A stretch of DNA of 64,000 nucleotides from Segetibacter koreensis DSM 18137 (GCF_000374045.1 NZ_KB893318.1:63133-127132), one strand, 5' to 3'; positions 46,901 to 55,467 are shown, counted from the stretch's first letter. Program-made: numbers and translations. Notes: generated by a model from the sequence alone, not told the origin.

Positions 46901-48737
46901 CATTTATACAGAACCAGGCACTTACAGAGTAAAGTTATTGGCGAAAAATAATACAGGCTGTTCAGATACAACATCAAAAGTGTTAGTTGTCAAAGGTCCC
47001 AAAGGCACATTTAGCTATACTCCCTTAACGGCATGTACGCCTGGAAAAGTAGAGTTTACAGCAAATGTTCAAACTGCTATAAAATATTTATGGAACTACC
47101 AGGATGGCAGCACCGACTCGACTATTCAAAATACTTCATCACATGCTTATGAGACGGCTGGTCTGTATCTTCCGAAATTGATAGTAGAAGACTCAACCGG
47201 TTGCCGGTTTGTGATCACTGGAAAAGATACAATTGTGGCCAATGATTTAAAAACAAGTATTCTGTCTGATAAGAATATTTTGTGTGATACCGGAACAGTC
47301 CATTTTTCAAACAACACCCTTGCTACCGAAGGGGGAATTTCGTATAAATGGGATTTTGATGATGGTGCTGTTTCTTCGCTTGGAAGTCCGGAGCATACTT
47401 TTACACAACCCGGAAATTATAATATCGTGCTGCATTTAACAACACCTGGTGGATGTACTGACTCCGCTGCGATGCTTGTTAAAGTTGTTAAAACAACAAT
47501 TCCTTCCATTATTGCTAAAAGCAATGCATGTTCTTTAGACTCTGTGGTTTTTTCTGTGCAGTTGCAAAATGATACCTCCTCTATTTCCAAATGGAGTTGG
47601 AATTTTGGGAACGGTGAAACTTCCTCGTTTCAGTTTCCGCCCGGTCAACTTTATAGTTCTGCCGGAAGCTATAATACCTTTCTTTCAGTAGAAAACAGCA
47701 GCGGTTGTATTTCGGAGGTTACAAAGCCAATTGTAATAAATGCGTCTCCATCTCTTATAGTTACTCCTGATACTGCTATATGTTCGGGAAATTCAGTTTT
47801 GCTTTCTGCATCAGGAGCCGCATCTTACCAATGGGGGTCTCCCGATAATAGTCTAAGTTGTCGTAATTGTGCTAACCCTACCGCTAATCCCGCAGGCAAT
47901 ATAACTTACATGGTAAAAGGAAGCTCCGCAGAGGGCTGTTCTGCTGTTGATTCTGTTACCGTACAAGTATTGCAACCTTTTAATGTTTCCGTTTCTAAAG
48001 ATACTGCTATATGCAGGGGGCAAGCGGTTCAGTTAATATCTTATGGCGCACCAAATTATTTATGGAGTCCTTCAGGCGGTTTAAGTTCTGTTTCCGTTTC
48101 AAACCCGGTTGCATCACCCAATACTACCAGTACATACAAGGTTGTTGGCTTTGATGGGATGAGCTGTCGCAGTGATACAAGTTCAGTAACTGTTACTGTA
48201 TATGATAACCCTACGGTTGACTTGGGAGCTGATAAAATAATATCTACGCGAAGTTCTGTAGTACTGACCCCTGCTATTTCAAATGATGCTATCAGGCTGG
48301 CATGGTCACCCTCTACGGGCCTTAGTTGCTCTGATTGCGCCAACCCCCATTTTATCTCCACAAACAATATTACTTATAAATTGCTGGTAGAAAATGAGCA
48401 TTGCAGTGCGGAAGACGAAATCAAGATTGTCGTAAATTATAATAACGCAAAGGTTGTTATTCCAAATGCTTTTTCACCAAATGGGGATGGCATTAATGAT
48501 GTTTTTTATCCAACTGGGAATGATGCTTCAAATGTCAAGTCATTTACTATCTATAACAGGTGGGGAAGGCAGGTTTTTGGAGTAAATAATGTATCAGGAA
48601 ATGATCCTGGTTATGGATGGAATGGTACAGTAAATGGTAAGCCTGCAGAGGTTGGAGTATATTATTATATAATAGAAGTGGTAGGAGTGGACTACAAAAT
48701 CACGAAGTATGCGGGTTACGTCACTTTACTCAAGTAA
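43932..48737 (+). CDS. Giant PKD-repeat surface protein with type IX (type B) sorting domain
   Basis: A 1601-residue exported protein: signal peptide (about 1-25, ending VMSQ), then about 15 consecutive PKD/Ig-like repeats recognised by W-x-F/L-G-D/N-G and by the later Y-x3-G-x-Y/F-x-V strand. Units 9 and 13 are degenerate. Three Ig-like units (about 1270-1500) follow that share CSGNSVLLSASG/CRGQAVQLISYG-type starts. The C-terminal about 95 residues (VIPNAFSPNGDGINDVF, IYNRWGRQVF, GVYYYIIEV) are the gliding-motility-associated CHU_C domain, the type B signal for the type IX secretion system. Expected to be a surface adhesin or matrix protein; its ligand is unknown. It forms a single-gene unit with no PorP/SprF gene downstream. 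Confidence 0.95.
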   Translation: MAKKLNTIAIRSLLLVFIFLPTIVMSQLHADFSANPLSGCPPMIINFTDSSAGDPTAWKWDFGNGTGSAVQNPVATYLNPGTYTVKLVIRNGRGIDSAIKSQYVVVNALPGVDFTASATTGCFPLKVNFTDRSLAGSGTITNWEWDFGDGTVSFEQNPLHIYTINGNFRVILKVTNSNGCVQFTSKSSYIRLKNGVQSNFEYTSLAGCHTPAPVNFINKSIGTGDLAFKWDFGDGITSKDPNPLHYYQNGGVYTVKLITTNSYGCTDTLIKPNAINIGFVKADFAKPDVACPGSAFQLTNTSNPSSYVGSFWDFGDGTFSTEANPLKSYSTSGNHQVKLVTDFGSCKDSIVKVMNVLPKPVVNFTGVNNKSCSAPLNVRFNNTTANSISYVWNFGDSSTSTLQNPAHTYLSLGSYTVSLVATSTNGCTDTAVKENFVKIVPPTISSIASLPVKGCLPLTIKPVPVFADSSLKVSSYFWDFGDGTTSKKAKPTHTYTTAGSFTVKLVIRSSGCTDSIVIVSAVKAGIKPIVAFGANSRNICASKSLKFTDRSTGGTVTEWLWNFGDGNTSIEQNPSHLYRDTGYFAIYLVATNYGCSDTLRKKRYIHVKPPVARFDTAFLCSSPLNRNFIDKSIGAKTWSWDLGDGTTSTAKKITHTYASTGSYPVSLIVTNGACSDTVKTDVVVIKEKGKLDVTNPVSCINTSVNFSVSNVNPSNIRSYAWYFNGITEPVAPVFLNPATTQYTEPGRYPAAAVITDILNCPDTLYPAAPITIYGAKANFQSSVPGACFGNTISFNDSTKTDGIHPVAKWLWNFGDGVSQTFTKPPFTHQYNNEGKFGVGLTVTDSYGCVDSIFKTDSLNIIKPVAKFIQSDTLICPNTTITFTNQTNGLNNIYHWQFGDGAISDSISPLHTYLKEGKYEVKLFVSNLYGCSDSLVSYINVVTTASGFAMSDTFVNCPPLTVNFTNTSIGFSQLEWDFDDDAKSTLINPSHIYTEPGTYRVKLLAKNNTGCSDTTSKVLVVKGPKGTFSYTPLTACTPGKVEFTANVQTAIKYLWNYQDGSTDSTIQNTSSHAYETAGLYLPKLIVEDSTGCRFVITGKDTIVANDLKTSILSDKNILCDTGTVHFSNNTLATEGGISYKWDFDDGAVSSLGSPEHTFTQPGNYNIVLHLTTPGGCTDSAAMLVKVVKTTIPSIIAKSNACSLDSVVFSVQLQNDTSSISKWSWNFGNGETSSFQFPPGQLYSSAGSYNTFLSVENSSGCISEVTKPIVINASPSLIVTPDTAICSGNSVLLSASGAASYQWGSPDNSLSCRNCANPTANPAGNITYMVKGSSAEGCSAVDSVTVQVLQPFNVSVSKDTAICRGQAVQLISYGAPNYLWSPSGGLSSVSVSNPVASPNTTSTYKVVGFDGMSCRSDTSSVTVTVYDNPTVDLGADKIISTRSSVVLTPAISNDAIRLAWSPSTGLSCSDCANPHFISTNNITYKLLVENEHCSAEDEIKIVVNYNNAKVVIPNAFSPNGDGINDVFYPTGNDASNVKSFTIYNRWGRQVFGVNNVSGNDPGYGWNGTVNGKPAEVGVYYYIIEVVGVDYKITKYAGYVTLLK

Positions 48738-48802
48738 AAGTTAACCCTGTACAAGGTATATGAAATTGGTTGACTTGCTACACTTTTTGCTGAAAAGAAG
48801 AA

Positions 48803-49960
48803 TTACTCTATCCAGCTATGTATGTAACCTTCATTCTCAATTTCCAATGCCTGTTTTGTTAGCATCAACGGATGAAACGTATCTACCATAACTGCTAACT
48901 CTTTTGTTTCTTTAGCCCCAATACTTTTTTCGACGGTTCCCGGGTGTGGGCCATGAGGAATGCCTCCCGGATGAAGCGTTATCATTCCTCGCGTTACATT
49001 TTTCCGGCTCATAAAATCGCCATCAACATAATAGATCACTTCATCGCTATCAATGTTGCTGTGATTATAAGGTGCAGGAATCGAAAGCGGATGGTAATCG
49101 AACAACCGGGGAACAAAAGAACAAACCACAAAATTATTAGCTTCAAAAGTCTGGTGCACAGGTGGGGGCTGATGAAGTCGGCCTGTAATAGGCTCAAAGT
49201 CATGAATGGAAAAAGCATAAGGGTAACAACATCCATCCCAACCTACAACATCAAAAGGATGCCCGGCGTAATGGATGTTATATAAAATTCCCTTCTTTTT
49301 AGTTCGTACCAAAAAGTCTCCTTTTTCAGAATGTGTTTCTAAACTTTCTGGGGGCCTTATATCCCTCTCACAATAAGGAGAATGCTCTAATAGCTGGCCA
49401 TACTTACTCAAATATTTTTTGGGAAAACGAACAGGACTAAACGATTCTATAATAAACAGCCTGTTTTCATTATTTTGAAAATGTAGCTGGTAAATAGTAC
49501 CGCGCGGAATAACTAAATAATCTCCATAAGAAAAAGGCAAACTGCCATACATTGTTTTTAAGACTCCCATTCCTTTGTGAATAAAGATGATTTCATCTGC
49601 ATCTGCGTTTTTATAAAAATAATTTTCAACACTGGTTTCCGGTGATGCCAAAACAATGTGTACATCATTATTCACTAAAACGGGAATACGGCTGTTTAAA
49701 AAATCTTCAGATGGTTTTATATTGAAACCCTCAAAACTTCGATGCTTCAGCATCTTTTCTTCTGCAATTTCCGGAGCTACGTTTACAGGTTTTTCTGTTT
49801 TTATGATTTGTGTCGGCGGGTATACATGATACAAAAGGGAATAATCATTTGAGAAACCTTCGGTCGAAAACAATTCTTCCGAATATAATTCTTCATTTGG
49901 CTTACGAAACTGTGTATGCCGTTTGGGAGGAATTTTACCTAATGAATAATAATAAGGCAT
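48803..49960 (-). CDS. hmgA: Homogentisate 1,2-dioxygenase
   Basis: Opens the homogentisate ring to maleylacetoacetate with Fe(II) and O2. The 385-residue cupin-type protein is the short bacterial form. By alignment with the human enzyme (His335, Glu341, His371) the iron ligands are His300 (PYNHSN), Glu307 (DSDE) and His336 (IPHGPHPG). DVVGWDGCCYPYAFSIHDFEP and HQTFEANNFVVCSFVPR are also typical. It lies 130 bases downstream of hppD on the same strand; together they turn 4-hydroxyphenylpyruvate into maleylacetoacetate. The fumarylacetoacetase gene is not in the window. Confidence 0.94.
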   Translation of the reverse strand: MPYYYSLGKIPPKRHTQFRKPNEELYSEELFSTEGFSNDYSLLYHVYPPTQIIKTEKPVNVAPEIAEEKMLKHRSFEGFNIKPSEDFLNSRIPVLVNNDVHIVLASPETSVENYFYKNADADEIIFIHKGMGVLKTMYGSLPFSYGDYLVIPRGTIYQLHFQNNENRLFIIESFSPVRFPKKYLSKYGQLLEHSPYCERDIRPPESLETHSEKGDFLVRTKKKGILYNIHYAGHPFDVVGWDGCCYPYAFSIHDFEPITGRLHQPPPVHQTFEANNFVVCSFVPRLFDYHPLSIPAPYNHSNIDSDEVIYYVDGDFMSRKNVTRGMITLHPGGIPHGPHPGTVEKSIGAKETKELAVMVDTFHPLMLTKQALEIENEGYIHSWIE

Positions 49961-50089
49961 AGCATCGTAAGTTTTAAAATGTTTACCGGTTTATTTTAAA
50001 TGCCACAAAAAAGACGGTAATAAGTAAAAAATTCTTTTTTGAGATATTACCTGTTAATGAATTGAAACAAGCGAGAGAACATTGGGTCG

Positions 50090-51223
50090 TTACAAGTTTC
50101 CTCTCGCGGCCTGTTCTCTTTCTATAGCTTCAAATAGTGCTTTAAAGTTACCTTTGCCAAAACTTTTTGCACCCTTTCGTTGTATAATTTCAAAAAAAAG
50201 TGTTGGCCTGTCTTGTACCGGTTTCGAAAACAGCTGAAGTAAATATCCTTCATTGTCGCGGTCAACTAAAATGCCTAATTCTTTTAGCGGTTCCAGGTCT
50301 TCGTCTATATGTCCAACGCGGTCTAAAAGGGTATCATAATAAGTATTAGGTACTTTTAAAAATTCAACACCCCTGCTCATTAATTCCCTTACTGTGGCAA
50401 CAATATTGTTGGTAGCCATTGCTACATGCTGTACACCAGGTCCATTATAAAATTCAAGATATTCTTCTACCTGCGATTTTTTCTTTCCTTCTGCCGGCTC
50501 ATTAATCGGGAACTTTACAAAGCCATTTCCACTGCTCATTACTTTGCTCATAAGAGCAGAATATTCTGTTGATATGTCCTGATCATCGAACGTCAGAATA
50601 TTTTTAAAACCCATCACATCTTCGTAAAACTGTACCCAGCGATTCATTTGGTTCCAGCAAACATTTCCTACACAATGATCGACGTATAACAGTCCTGTGT
50701 CTTTTGGCTGAAAATGTGGATTGTTCCACTGCCGGTAACCAGGCATAAAGGGACCAGTATAGTTTTTCCTTTCTAAAAAAAGATGAACTGTGTCGCCGTA
50801 AACATGTATACCACTCATTACCACTTCACCGTAACTGTCTTCTAAACGCACCGGTTCTAAAAAGCTGCTTGCCCCACGTTTCATTGTTTGTTCCCACGCA
50901 TCCGACGCATCATTCACTTTTAGCGCTATGTGTTTCACGCCATCACCATGCATATAAATGTGTTCGGCCATCTCATTGTGCGGACGAACAGGTGTTGTTA
51001 AAACAAAGGTCAGCTTGTTTTGACGTATAACGTAACTGGCCTGGTCTTTTACCCCTGTTTCAGGCCCCGCATACGCAACAGCCTGAAAGCCAAAAGCACT
51101 CATATAATAGTGAGCAGCCTGTTTCGCATTGCCCACATATAGCTCTATATAATCAGTTCCGTCAAGAGGTAAGAAATCGGTATTTGTATTTATTATCTTT
51201 TTTTGTTCAATAACGGCTGGCAT
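50090..51223 (-). CDS. hppD: 4-hydroxyphenylpyruvate dioxygenase
   Basis: Converts 4-hydroxyphenylpyruvate, from tyrosine transamination, to homogentisate. A 377-residue vicinal-oxygen-chelate protein. The C-terminal Fe(II) triad is His183 (YVDHCVGNV), His266 (GVQHVAMATNN) and Glu345 (LFFEIIQRKG). The C-terminal helix FGKGNFKALFEAIEREQ closes the active site as in the Pseudomonas enzyme. The N-terminal half (about 15-160) is the degenerate non-metal repeat. The upstream region contains a LacI-type operator-like palindrome. Confidence 0.96.
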   Translation of the reverse strand: MPAVIEQKKIINTNTDFLPLDGTDYIELYVGNAKQAAHYYMSAFGFQAVAYAGPETGVKDQASYVIRQNKLTFVLTTPVRPHNEMAEHIYMHGDGVKHIALKVNDASDAWEQTMKRGASSFLEPVRLEDSYGEVVMSGIHVYGDTVHLFLERKNYTGPFMPGYRQWNNPHFQPKDTGLLYVDHCVGNVCWNQMNRWVQFYEDVMGFKNILTFDDQDISTEYSALMSKVMSSGNGFVKFPINEPAEGKKKSQVEEYLEFYNGPGVQHVAMATNNIVATVRELMSRGVEFLKVPNTYYDTLLDRVGHIDEDLEPLKELGILVDRDNEGYLLQLFSKPVQDRPTLFFEIIQRKGAKSFGKGNFKALFEAIEREQAARGNL

Positions 51224-51587
51224 AAAAATCTTTTTAAAATAAAATAAAGAATGCAGTGCTAACGCAGTGTGTAACTAAAAGATAAAAAGAAGAATTATAC
51301 TACCGTATCTGTTGCAAGCGCTTCCATGAGGCAAGCATAGTTGTTGTACCTGTCAGAAAAAATTTTATTTGGATAATCAGGCCTCATGAAATAATAGTAC
51401 TCAAATATACATTATTCTAAAAAAGGGTCAAAATTTATTCAAAGGGGGGTTTATCTTTTAAAACGATCGATTTGTACTATAGAAACGGTGATACGTGTGG
51501 CGCATACTGGGGAACATGTCAGATTTCGTGGTGTCGCTTATACTGCAAACCATCAAACAACATTTCGTTTTACCAAAATTATGCAGT
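51224..51587. promoter_or_regulatory. Intergenic region before hppD with an operator-like palindrome
   Basis: TGCAAGCGCTTCCA at 51313-51326 fits the LacI-family operator pattern TGNAANCGNTNNCA, with the palindromic core AAGCGCTT. CATGAGGC (51325-51332) is repeated inverted as GCCTCATG (51381-51388). No gene was seen; short frames here overlap pdxJ in the wrong phase. Confidence 0.4.
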
Positions 51588-52304
51588 CTACTGTAACTGC
51601 CTTTTATACATTTGCACGGCGTTCTCATAGCCAAGATAAATAGCATCGCAAACCAAAGCATGACCAATAGAAACTTCAAGAAGACCGGGAATGTTTTGAG
51701 CAAAATATTTCAGGTTCTGCAGATCGAGATCATGACCGGCATTTATTCCTAAACCTGCTGCGTTTGCTGCTTTAGCTGCTGTTATAAATGGCCTTATTGC
51801 AGCTTCCTTATTATCGTGAAAATGTTTGGCATAGCCTTCTGTATATAGTTCAATTCTGTCTGTTCCTGTCGCTTTTGCGCCTTCCACCATTTTTATATCA
51901 GGATCAACAAAAATAGAAGTTCGGATTCCAGCATTTTTAAATACCGCAATTATTTCTACCAGGTAATCTCTATTTTTTATTGTATCCCATCCATGATTAG
52001 ATGTTATTTGCCCAAGTGCATCGGGTACAAGTGTTACCTGATCTGGTCTTACTTCCAATACAAGATCTACAAATTTTTGTTCCTGTGGATTTCCTTCGAT
52101 GTTAAATTCTGTTGTAATTGCTTCTTTTATTTCTCTTACATCCTGGTATCTTATATGCCTTTCATCGGGACGGGGATGCACTGTCACTCCATCGGCTCCA
52201 AAACGTTCTGCATCCAATGCTGCCTTCAACACATTAGGGTTATTGCCACCACGGCTGTTTCTTAAGGTAGCAAACTTGTTGATGTTTACGCTAAGTTTTG
52301 TCAT
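51588..52304 (-). CDS. pdxJ: Pyridoxine 5'-phosphate synthase
   Basis: Condenses 1-deoxyxylulose-5-phosphate with 3-amino-2-oxopropyl phosphate to pyridoxine phosphate (vitamin B6 synthesis). A 238-residue TIM barrel of normal length. Motifs: [31 protein letters not shown] (active-site His and Arg), [33 protein letters not shown] and [13 protein letters not shown] (His late in the barrel). It is divergent from the UbiD gene with 78 bases between the two starts. Confidence 0.96.
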   Translation of the reverse strand: MTKLSVNINKFATLRNSRGGNNPNVLKAALDAERFGADGVTVHPRPDERHIRYQDVREIKEAITTEFNIEGNPQEQKFVDLVLEVRPDQVTLVPDALGQITSNHGWDTIKNRDYLVEIIAVFKNAGIRTSIFVDPDIKMVEGAKATGTDRIELYTEGYAKHFHDNKEAAIRPFITAAKAANAAGLGINAGHDLDLQNLKYFAQNIPGLLEVSIGHALVCDAIYLGYENAVQMYKRQLQ

Positions 52305-52308
52305 GCTG

Positions 52309-52316
52309 CAAAGGTA
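52309..52316 (-). promoter_or_regulatory. -7 box of pdxJ (TACCTTTG)
   Basis: An exact TAnnTTTG on the minus strand, with TTA (two of three bases of TTG) 19 bases upstream. Only four bases separate it from the pdxJ ATG, so the transcript is probably leaderless. Confidence 0.55.
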
Positions 52317-52369
52317 AAGGGTTTAAGGAGTAAGATAATTGCCTCACTTAAAGCTAACGTGTTGCACCG

Positions 52370-52377
52370 TACTTTTG
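52370..52377 (+). promoter_or_regulatory. -7 box of the UbiD gene (TACTTTTG)
   Basis: An exact TAnnTTTG with TTA 19 bases upstream (52348-52350), five bases before ATG 52383. It decides for the downstream ATG: the GTG at 52359 would lie upstream of the predicted transcript. Confidence 0.55.
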
Positions 52378-52382
52378 CACCT

Positions 52383-54224
52383 ATGTCTTACACTTCCTTA
52401 GAAGAATGTTTGCTCGACCTTGAAAAGAATGGTCATTTGGTACGTATTAAAGAAGAAGTAGATCCCTATCTTGAGATGGCCGCTATACATTTGAGGGTGC
52501 ACGAAGCAGGCGGACCGGCGTTGTTATATGAAAACGTAAAAGGAACAAAGTACCGGGCAGCATCTAATATATTTGGTTCGTTGGAGAGAAGTAAGTTTAT
52601 TTTCAGAGATACTTTAGCTTCGGTACGTAAACTGATAGAGTTAAAAAACGATCCTGTAAAAGCCATAAAGCAGCCTTTTAAAAATTTTAATGCAGGTTTA
52701 GCTGCGTTGAAAGCATTGCCGTTAAAAAATCCGTTATCTAAACCAGTTCTTGCAAACGAAATCAATATTGCTGACTTACCCTTAATCCATCACTGGCCTA
52801 TGGACGGGGGAGCATTTGTAACATTGCCCCAGGTATATACTGAAGACATAGATCAGCCGGGGATCATGAAGGCGAACCTTGGGATGTATCGCATACAGTT
52901 AACAGGAAATGAATATGAGCTAAATAAAGAAATTGGACTGCATTACCAGTTGCATAGGGGTATCGGTATTCATCAAAGCAAAGCAAATAAAAAGGGATTA
53001 CCATTAAAAGTGAGTTGTTTTGTCGGTGGCCCACCTTCACATACTTTATCTGCGGTGATGCCGCTGCCGGAAGGAATCAGCGAAATGACATTTGCAGGTG
53101 TTTTAGGTGGCAGGCGTTTCAGATATAGTTACAACGATGGTTTTTGTATTAGTACTGATGCTGATTTTGTCATTACCGGAGAAGTTTACCCGGGAGAAAA
53201 TAAACCTGAAGGGCCCTTTGGTGATCATCTGGGCTACTATAGCCTGCAACATCCTTTTCCATTAATGAAGGTTAGAAAAGTATATGCGCGAAAAAATGCT
53301 ATCTGGCCTTTTACGGTTGTTGGAAGGCCACCGCAGGAAGATACAAGTTTTGGAAAATTGATACATGAAATAACAGGTGATGCAATTCCGCAGGAGATAC
53401 CAGGGCTAAAAGAAGTGCATGCTGTTGATGCAGCTGGTGTCCATCCGTTGTTGCTTGCTATTGGTAGTGAAAGATATACTCCGTATATGCCTGCAAAACA
53501 ACCTGCGGAAATTCTCACAATTGCCAACCATATTTTAGGCACCGGTCAACTTAGCCTTGCTAAATTTTTATTTATTACTGCCGATGACACAAACCGCCTT
53601 ACTACACATGATGTAAGAGGCTTTATGGAATATATGCTTCAACATATCGATCTTACACGTGATGTTCATTTTTATACAAACACAACTATTGATACACTTG
53701 ATTATTCAGGAACAGGCTTAAACAGCGGCAGCAAAGTAGTGTTTGCAGCTTATGGCGATGTAAAAAGAGAATTATGTAAACAAGTGCCTGATGCATTAAA
53801 AAATCTTCAGCAATTTGAGAATGCACAACTGTGTATGCCGGGCGTTGTCTCTTTACAAACGAAGCCTTTTTTAAGTTATAACGAAGCTCACCGCGAGATG
53901 GAGGCGTTAAATGAACAGTTGAAAGATAAGGCTGCAGAGTTGCAGCAAACACCATTTATTATTATTTGTGATGACAGCAGTTTTACCAGCAATGCTTTCA
54001 ATAATTACTTATGGGTTACTTATACAAGATGTAATCCTTCTCATGATATTTATGGAATAAACTCTTATACCATCAATAAGCATTGGGGTTGTAACGGGCC
54101 ACTGTTAATGGATGCACGTATAAAACCTCATCATGCGCCGCCTGTTCAAAAAGATCCTTTTATAGAAAAAAAAATAGACCGTTTATTTGAAAAAGGTGGA
54201 AGCTTATACAACGCCATTAAATAA
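52383..54224 (+). CDS. UbiD-family prenylated-FMN-dependent decarboxylase
   Basis: A 613-residue non-oxidative decarboxylase of the UbiD family. The start is ATG 52383 (MSYTSLEECLLDLEKNGHL), not the GTG eight codons earlier. Family hallmarks: the N-terminal LEKNGHLVRIKEEVDP, KVSCFVGGPPSHTLSA, Glu267 in ITGEVYPGE and Glu276 in PEGPFGDHLGYY, the active-site acids of the E-x9-E pattern, and TYTRCNPSHDIYG at the end. It needs prFMN made by UbiX, which is not beside it. The substrate may be a menaquinone precursor or another aromatic acid. A bidirectional terminator overlaps its stop codon. Confidence 0.9.
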   Translation: MSYTSLEECLLDLEKNGHLVRIKEEVDPYLEMAAIHLRVHEAGGPALLYENVKGTKYRAASNIFGSLERSKFIFRDTLASVRKLIELKNDPVKAIKQPFKNFNAGLAALKALPLKNPLSKPVLANEINIADLPLIHHWPMDGGAFVTLPQVYTEDIDQPGIMKANLGMYRIQLTGNEYELNKEIGLHYQLHRGIGIHQSKANKKGLPLKVSCFVGGPPSHTLSAVMPLPEGISEMTFAGVLGGRRFRYSYNDGFCISTDADFVITGEVYPGENKPEGPFGDHLGYYSLQHPFPLMKVRKVYARKNAIWPFTVVGRPPQEDTSFGKLIHEITGDAIPQEIPGLKEVHAVDAAGVHPLLLAIGSERYTPYMPAKQPAEILTIANHILGTGQLSLAKFLFITADDTNRLTTHDVRGFMEYMLQHIDLTRDVHFYTNTTIDTLDYSGTGLNSGSKVVFAAYGDVKRELCKQVPDALKNLQQFENAQLCMPGVVSLQTKPFLSYNEAHREMEALNEQLKDKAAELQQTPFIIICDDSSFTSNAFNNYLWVTYTRCNPSHDIYGINSYTINKHWGCNGPLLMDARIKPHHAPPVQKDPFIEKKIDRLFEKGGSLYNAIK

Positions 54225-54251
54225 AAAAGCCCGGAAGTTCCAGGCTTTTTT
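54223..54251. terminator. Bidirectional terminator, UbiD gene / DUF2911 gene
   Basis: AAAAAAGCC (54223-54231) pairs perfectly with GGCTTTTTT (54243-54251); U-runs arise on both strands. It serves two convergent genes. Confidence 0.9.
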
Positions 54252-54271
54252 ATAATCGTTATTAGTTATTT

Positions 54272-54787
54272 CTAACTAACTGTAAAACTTACTGATTTAT
54301 CACCCCATAATAATGTCACCTTTCCGTCTTTACCTACATTGAAAGTCATTTTTTCTGTAGCCGATGGTGCACTTTCTGCTTGTGTTTCTATGCGTAAAGC
54401 ATCATCACCTTCATTATATTCAGTTCCCCACTGTTTCCATTTTTTATTAAAAATAATGGTCCAGTTCTTTTCGCCCGGAATACTATATAAACCATACTTG
54501 CCTGCTGGAAGCGGCTTACCGTTTATTTTCGCATCCTTTGAAATTTCGAAAACGGTTGCTTCATTTGCGCCGGTGCGCCATACTTTACCGTAAGGTGCAA
54601 TCTCTTTACCTATTGTTCGGCCTTTAACGCTTGGCTGACTGTAATCAATTGTAATAGTATTACCGTTGGAAGTAGTTTGCGAAACCTTTGCAGGAGGGCT
54701 TGGCCTTTTAGACTTATCTTCCTGGGCGAAGCTTTTCAGGGTGATAAATAAGGCTGCAATAAGCGAAAACATTAAAATCTTTTTCAT
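54272..54787 (-). CDS. Secreted DUF2911 protein
   Basis: A 171-residue exported protein: signal peptide (1-21, ending SFAQ), then the DUF2911 domain with ITIDYSQPSVKGRTIG, PYGKVWRTGANEATVFEIS, LPAGKYGLYSIPGEKNWTIIFNK and a final beta hairpin GKVTLLWGDKSVSFTV. The family is frequent in Bacteroidota and has no known reaction. It is a single-gene unit on the minus strand. Confidence 0.9.
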   Translation of the reverse strand: MKKILMFSLIAALFITLKSFAQEDKSKRPSPPAKVSQTTSNGNTITIDYSQPSVKGRTIGKEIAPYGKVWRTGANEATVFEISKDAKINGKPLPAGKYGLYSIPGEKNWTIIFNKKWKQWGTEYNEGDDALRIETQAESAPSATEKMTFNVGKDGKVTLLWGDKSVSFTVS

Positions 54788-55245
54788 AATGGTCTTTTTA
54801 TATTTATTTGAGAATAAAAATAAGCAAATAAGATGCCTGAATTATTAAAATGTTTTAAATAAGTTGTTGTTTAAAAAGCTTTTACGTTTCCTTTGTAAAA
54901 CAAAAATATCAGATTTTTAAGTTGCAAAAAAGGTCAGGCATTGCTAATATTGCAAAAATAAAAGGCACTTGTTTTTAAAGCATATTTAATGAATGCTAGA
55001 ATATCGGGTAAAGTTTATTTTTTAAAAAAGAATGAAAAAATAAACTTTTCAATGATAAAATGCGTCTATAAATATGACTTCCATTAATACGAATTTTTAA
55101 GTGTAACAATTTGAAAAATTGTTACGAGATATCTCGTCTAAAGTACAATATTCTTCAACCATTGCCGGGAAAAGCCGGGGTTTCAATTAAAACGGAACTT
55201 CGATTAAACGTTTGTAGTATAGAATGGCCTTATAAAACTTTGCTT
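54788..55245. promoter_or_regulatory. 458-base intergenic region with dense palindromes
   Basis: GTAACAATTT-GAA-AAATTGTTAC (55103-55125) is a perfect 10-bp hairpin. It abuts CGAGATATCTCG (55125-55136), a perfect 12-bp palindrome. Then AACC-CCGG...CCGG-GGTT (55157-55182) forms a third stem. The small coiled-coil gene follows at 55246. At 55235-55242 AAACTTTG, one mismatch from a -7 box, has TTG 20 bases upstream and ends three bases before that gene's ATG. Confidence 0.5.
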
Positions 55246-55467
55246 ATGAAAAATAGTATCAGCTCTAACCAATTGACGATTGAAATGTTTGTACAGGAAA
55301 ATGTTGAGAAACAAAATAATGATATTCCAAACCCGATTACTGAGTTAGAGGCAAGAATTGCTGAATTAGAACACGAACTTAAGAAGCAAAGAGCTGCTGC
55401 CGAAAAAGGAGCTAAGCTAATGCAGATCATTTGGGGCGATAAATTTGAGAGTGATTCTTTGCATTAA
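55246..55467 (+). CDS. Small coiled-coil protein (73 aa), function unknown
   Basis: The frame extends upstream to a TTG at 55111, but that part covers the palindromes and has no protein-like pattern. ATG 55246 (MKNSISSNQLTIEM) is the better start and gives 73 residues. Residues about 30-58 (ITELEARIAELEHELKKQRAA) form a clear coiled coil, and the end is LMQIIWGDKFESDSLH. No family was recognised. It is a free-standing small gene flanked by structured DNA on both sides and could be an adaptor or regulatory peptide. Confidence 0.55.
   Translation: MKNSISSNQLTIEMFVQENVEKQNNDIPNPITELEARIAELEHELKKQRAAAEKGAKLMQIIWGDKFESDSLH

Noticed and set aside
46710-46901. Minus-strand frames inside the PKD-repeat gene
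   Set aside because: Mirror frames of the repeats; the plus strand is clearly coding across the whole length.
51458-51703. 81-codon minus-strand frame downstream of pdxJ
   Set aside because: It overlaps the 3' end of pdxJ in another phase and shows no protein-like features.
55111-55245. N-terminal extension of the small coiled-coil protein from a TTG
   Set aside because: It would translate the hairpin and the CGAGATATCTCG palindrome. No conserved protein pattern appears before ATG 55246.
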